A stretch of 64,000 nt of DNA. Origin: Acidobacteriota bacterium. Its GTDB lineage: Bacteria; Actinomycetota; Acidimicrobiia; Acidimicrobiales; Microtrichaceae. The DNA is taken from positions 1 to 64,000 of the forward strand of contig QEUP01000008.1 in assembly GCA_003577145.1 (NCBI GenBank), read 5' to 3'. The notes beneath the pieces were generated by a model. It made no database searches and was not told the DNA's origin. It saw nothing but the letters and a program-made list of their open reading frames with translations. Shown piece after piece: positions 63,281 through 64,000 of this stretch. Both the position numbers and the translations under genes were made by a program. Every line of letters begins with the position of its first letter. The stretch's first letter is position 1.

Positions 63281-64000
63281 CTACGCACCTGCCCGGGCCA
63301 GCAGGACCGGGCACTCCGCCCGCGCGGTCACGGCAGTCGCAGTCGAACCCATGAGCAGGCGGCGCACCGCGCCGAGGCCCCGCGTGCCGAGCGCGAGCAG
63401 GTCCGCATCGACGTGTCGGGAGTACTCCAGCAGGGTCGAGGCAACAGAGCCATCGGCCTGGAGTTGGCGGGTGGCGATCTCGGGCCCTGCGCCCGCCAGC
63501 ACCGAGGCGGCCTCGTCCAGGACGGCATGCACGTCGGGGGCCTCCCAGTCCTCGTGATCGTCGCCGACCGTCACCACCTCTATTCTGCTGACCGTGTCCA
63601 GCCACGGCATTGCGCGCAGCGCGTCGACCGCGGCGCGGGCATGGGGCGAACCGTCGGCGGCCACCACCACGACGGTGGTCGGGGTGGCCCTCGTGACCAC
63701 CAGCAGCGGAGCGGGAGGGTGATGCAGGAGGTACTCGGCGGTGCTACCGAGGTGCAGCTCTTTCAACAGCCCTTCGCCGCGTGCTCCCACCACCAGCAGG
63801 TCGGCATCGGTGCGGCCACCGAGCAGGGCGCGCGGGTCGGCCTCGGCACGCAGGTGGGCCACCTCGACGAAGGCGGTCTCGTCGAAGCAGGGGCGGGGTT
63901 CGGGCGGCTCCCAGGGATGCGGCACGGCTGCTGCGCTTCCCGGTGGCGGGCCGATGGGGGGCGTCACCGCGGTGATGACCTCGGCTCGCCATCCGGTCCA
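63281..64000 (-). CDS. tandem universal stress protein (UspA family), 5' end outside the window
   Basis: About 240 residues are visible; the frame continues through 64000 (TGWRAEVITAV...), so the true start is beyond the edge. Two UspA domains are seen. The first ends DADLLVVGARGEGLLKELHLGSTAEYLL with the ATP-binding G-2x-G-9x-G(S/T) pattern. The second is complete: TTVVVVAADGSPHARAAVDALRAMPWL and DADLLALGTRGLGAVRRLLMGSTATAV. Cytoplasmic stress or ATP-binding proteins. Confidence 0.88.
   Translation of the reverse strand, partial: WTGWRAEVITAVTPPIGPPPGSAAAVPHPWEPPEPRPCFDETAFVEVAHLRAEADPRALLGGRTDADLLVVGARGEGLLKELHLGSTAEYLLHHPPAPLLVVTRATPTTVVVVAADGSPHARAAVDALRAMPWLDTVSRIEVVTVGDDHEDWEAPDVHAVLDEAASVLAGAGPEIATRQLQADGSVASTLLEYSRHVDADLLALGTRGLGAVRRLLMGSTATAVTARAECPVLLARAGA

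Overview
The window is high-GC, densely packed bacterial chromosome. The following suggest an actinobacterium, most plausibly class Acidimicrobiia or a close relative: F420-type enzymes (two LLM-family oxidoreductases and a PPOX protein), a PafB/PafC-like WYL pair, a SARP-type regulator, many GTG starts and 4-base ATGA/GTGA overlaps. This placement is inferred from gene content, because no rRNA or other marker is present. I see no tRNA, rRNA, CRISPR array or intact transposase.

Region 1 (1-6.9 kb) looks like a scrap zone. It holds short repeats, a 5'-truncated ADP-ribosylglycohydrolase, a MazF/PemK-like gene, a roughly 100-bp decayed copy of part of a nearby MalT/LuxR ATPase gene, a conserved unknown gene, a META lipoprotein divergent from the intact MalT/LuxR regulator, and a RidA protein with a lipoprotein-type leader. 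Region 2 (6.9-9.7 kb) is a compact module: a Nudix/NrtR-type regulator divergent from an SPFH protein translationally coupled to an NAD-kinase-like protein, with two identical palindromes in the shared promoter. Region 3 (9.7-20.3 kb) has coupled transaldolase and glucose-6-phosphate isomerase, hemerythrin, an intact ADP-ribosylglycohydrolase, a GT39-like membrane glycosyltransferase with a minisatellite, an LLM oxidoreductase and a secreted GH31 lipoprotein.

Region 4 (20.3-24.9 kb) carries 73-bp tandem repeats, then a coupled cassette of a divergent ECF-sigma-like protein, a small HTH-like protein and a TM0106-type RecB/RNase H nuclease, followed by a large hairpin. A paralogue of the sigma-like protein sits at 37.9 kb. 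Region 5 (25.0-35.5 kb) has a methyltransferase divergent from a phosphotransferase/methyltransferase pair, with SARP-style direct repeats between them. A leftward operon follows: ABC permease, ABC ATPase, PafB-like, PafC-like and a large SARP/AAA/TPR regulator. Region 6 (35.8-43.5 kb) has typA/bipA, the second sigma-like gene, and a five-gene overlapping operon of MBL hydrolase, TetR, DrrA/DrrB-like ABC exporter and a radical-SAM/SPASM protein with a SEC-C tail.

Region 7 (43.5-46.4 kb) looks like a redox or nitric-oxide-type locus: a Cys-containing ArsR-like regulator, DUF2249, and an NnrS/heme-copper-oxidase-like membrane protein fused to DUF59, with two perfect inverted repeats in the divergent promoter. 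Region 8 (46.5-64 kb) is metabolic and accessory: SDRs, a second ABC-2 exporter, GH13 glucosidase, a second LLM enzyme, a large (a/a)6-type glycosidase, a TetR/PPOX pair with a palindromic operator, enoyl-CoA hydratase, a single-domain ABC-F, a Rieske oxygenase whose 3' end lies in a direct repeat, a GltS-domain FMN protein, and a universal stress protein cut by the window edge.
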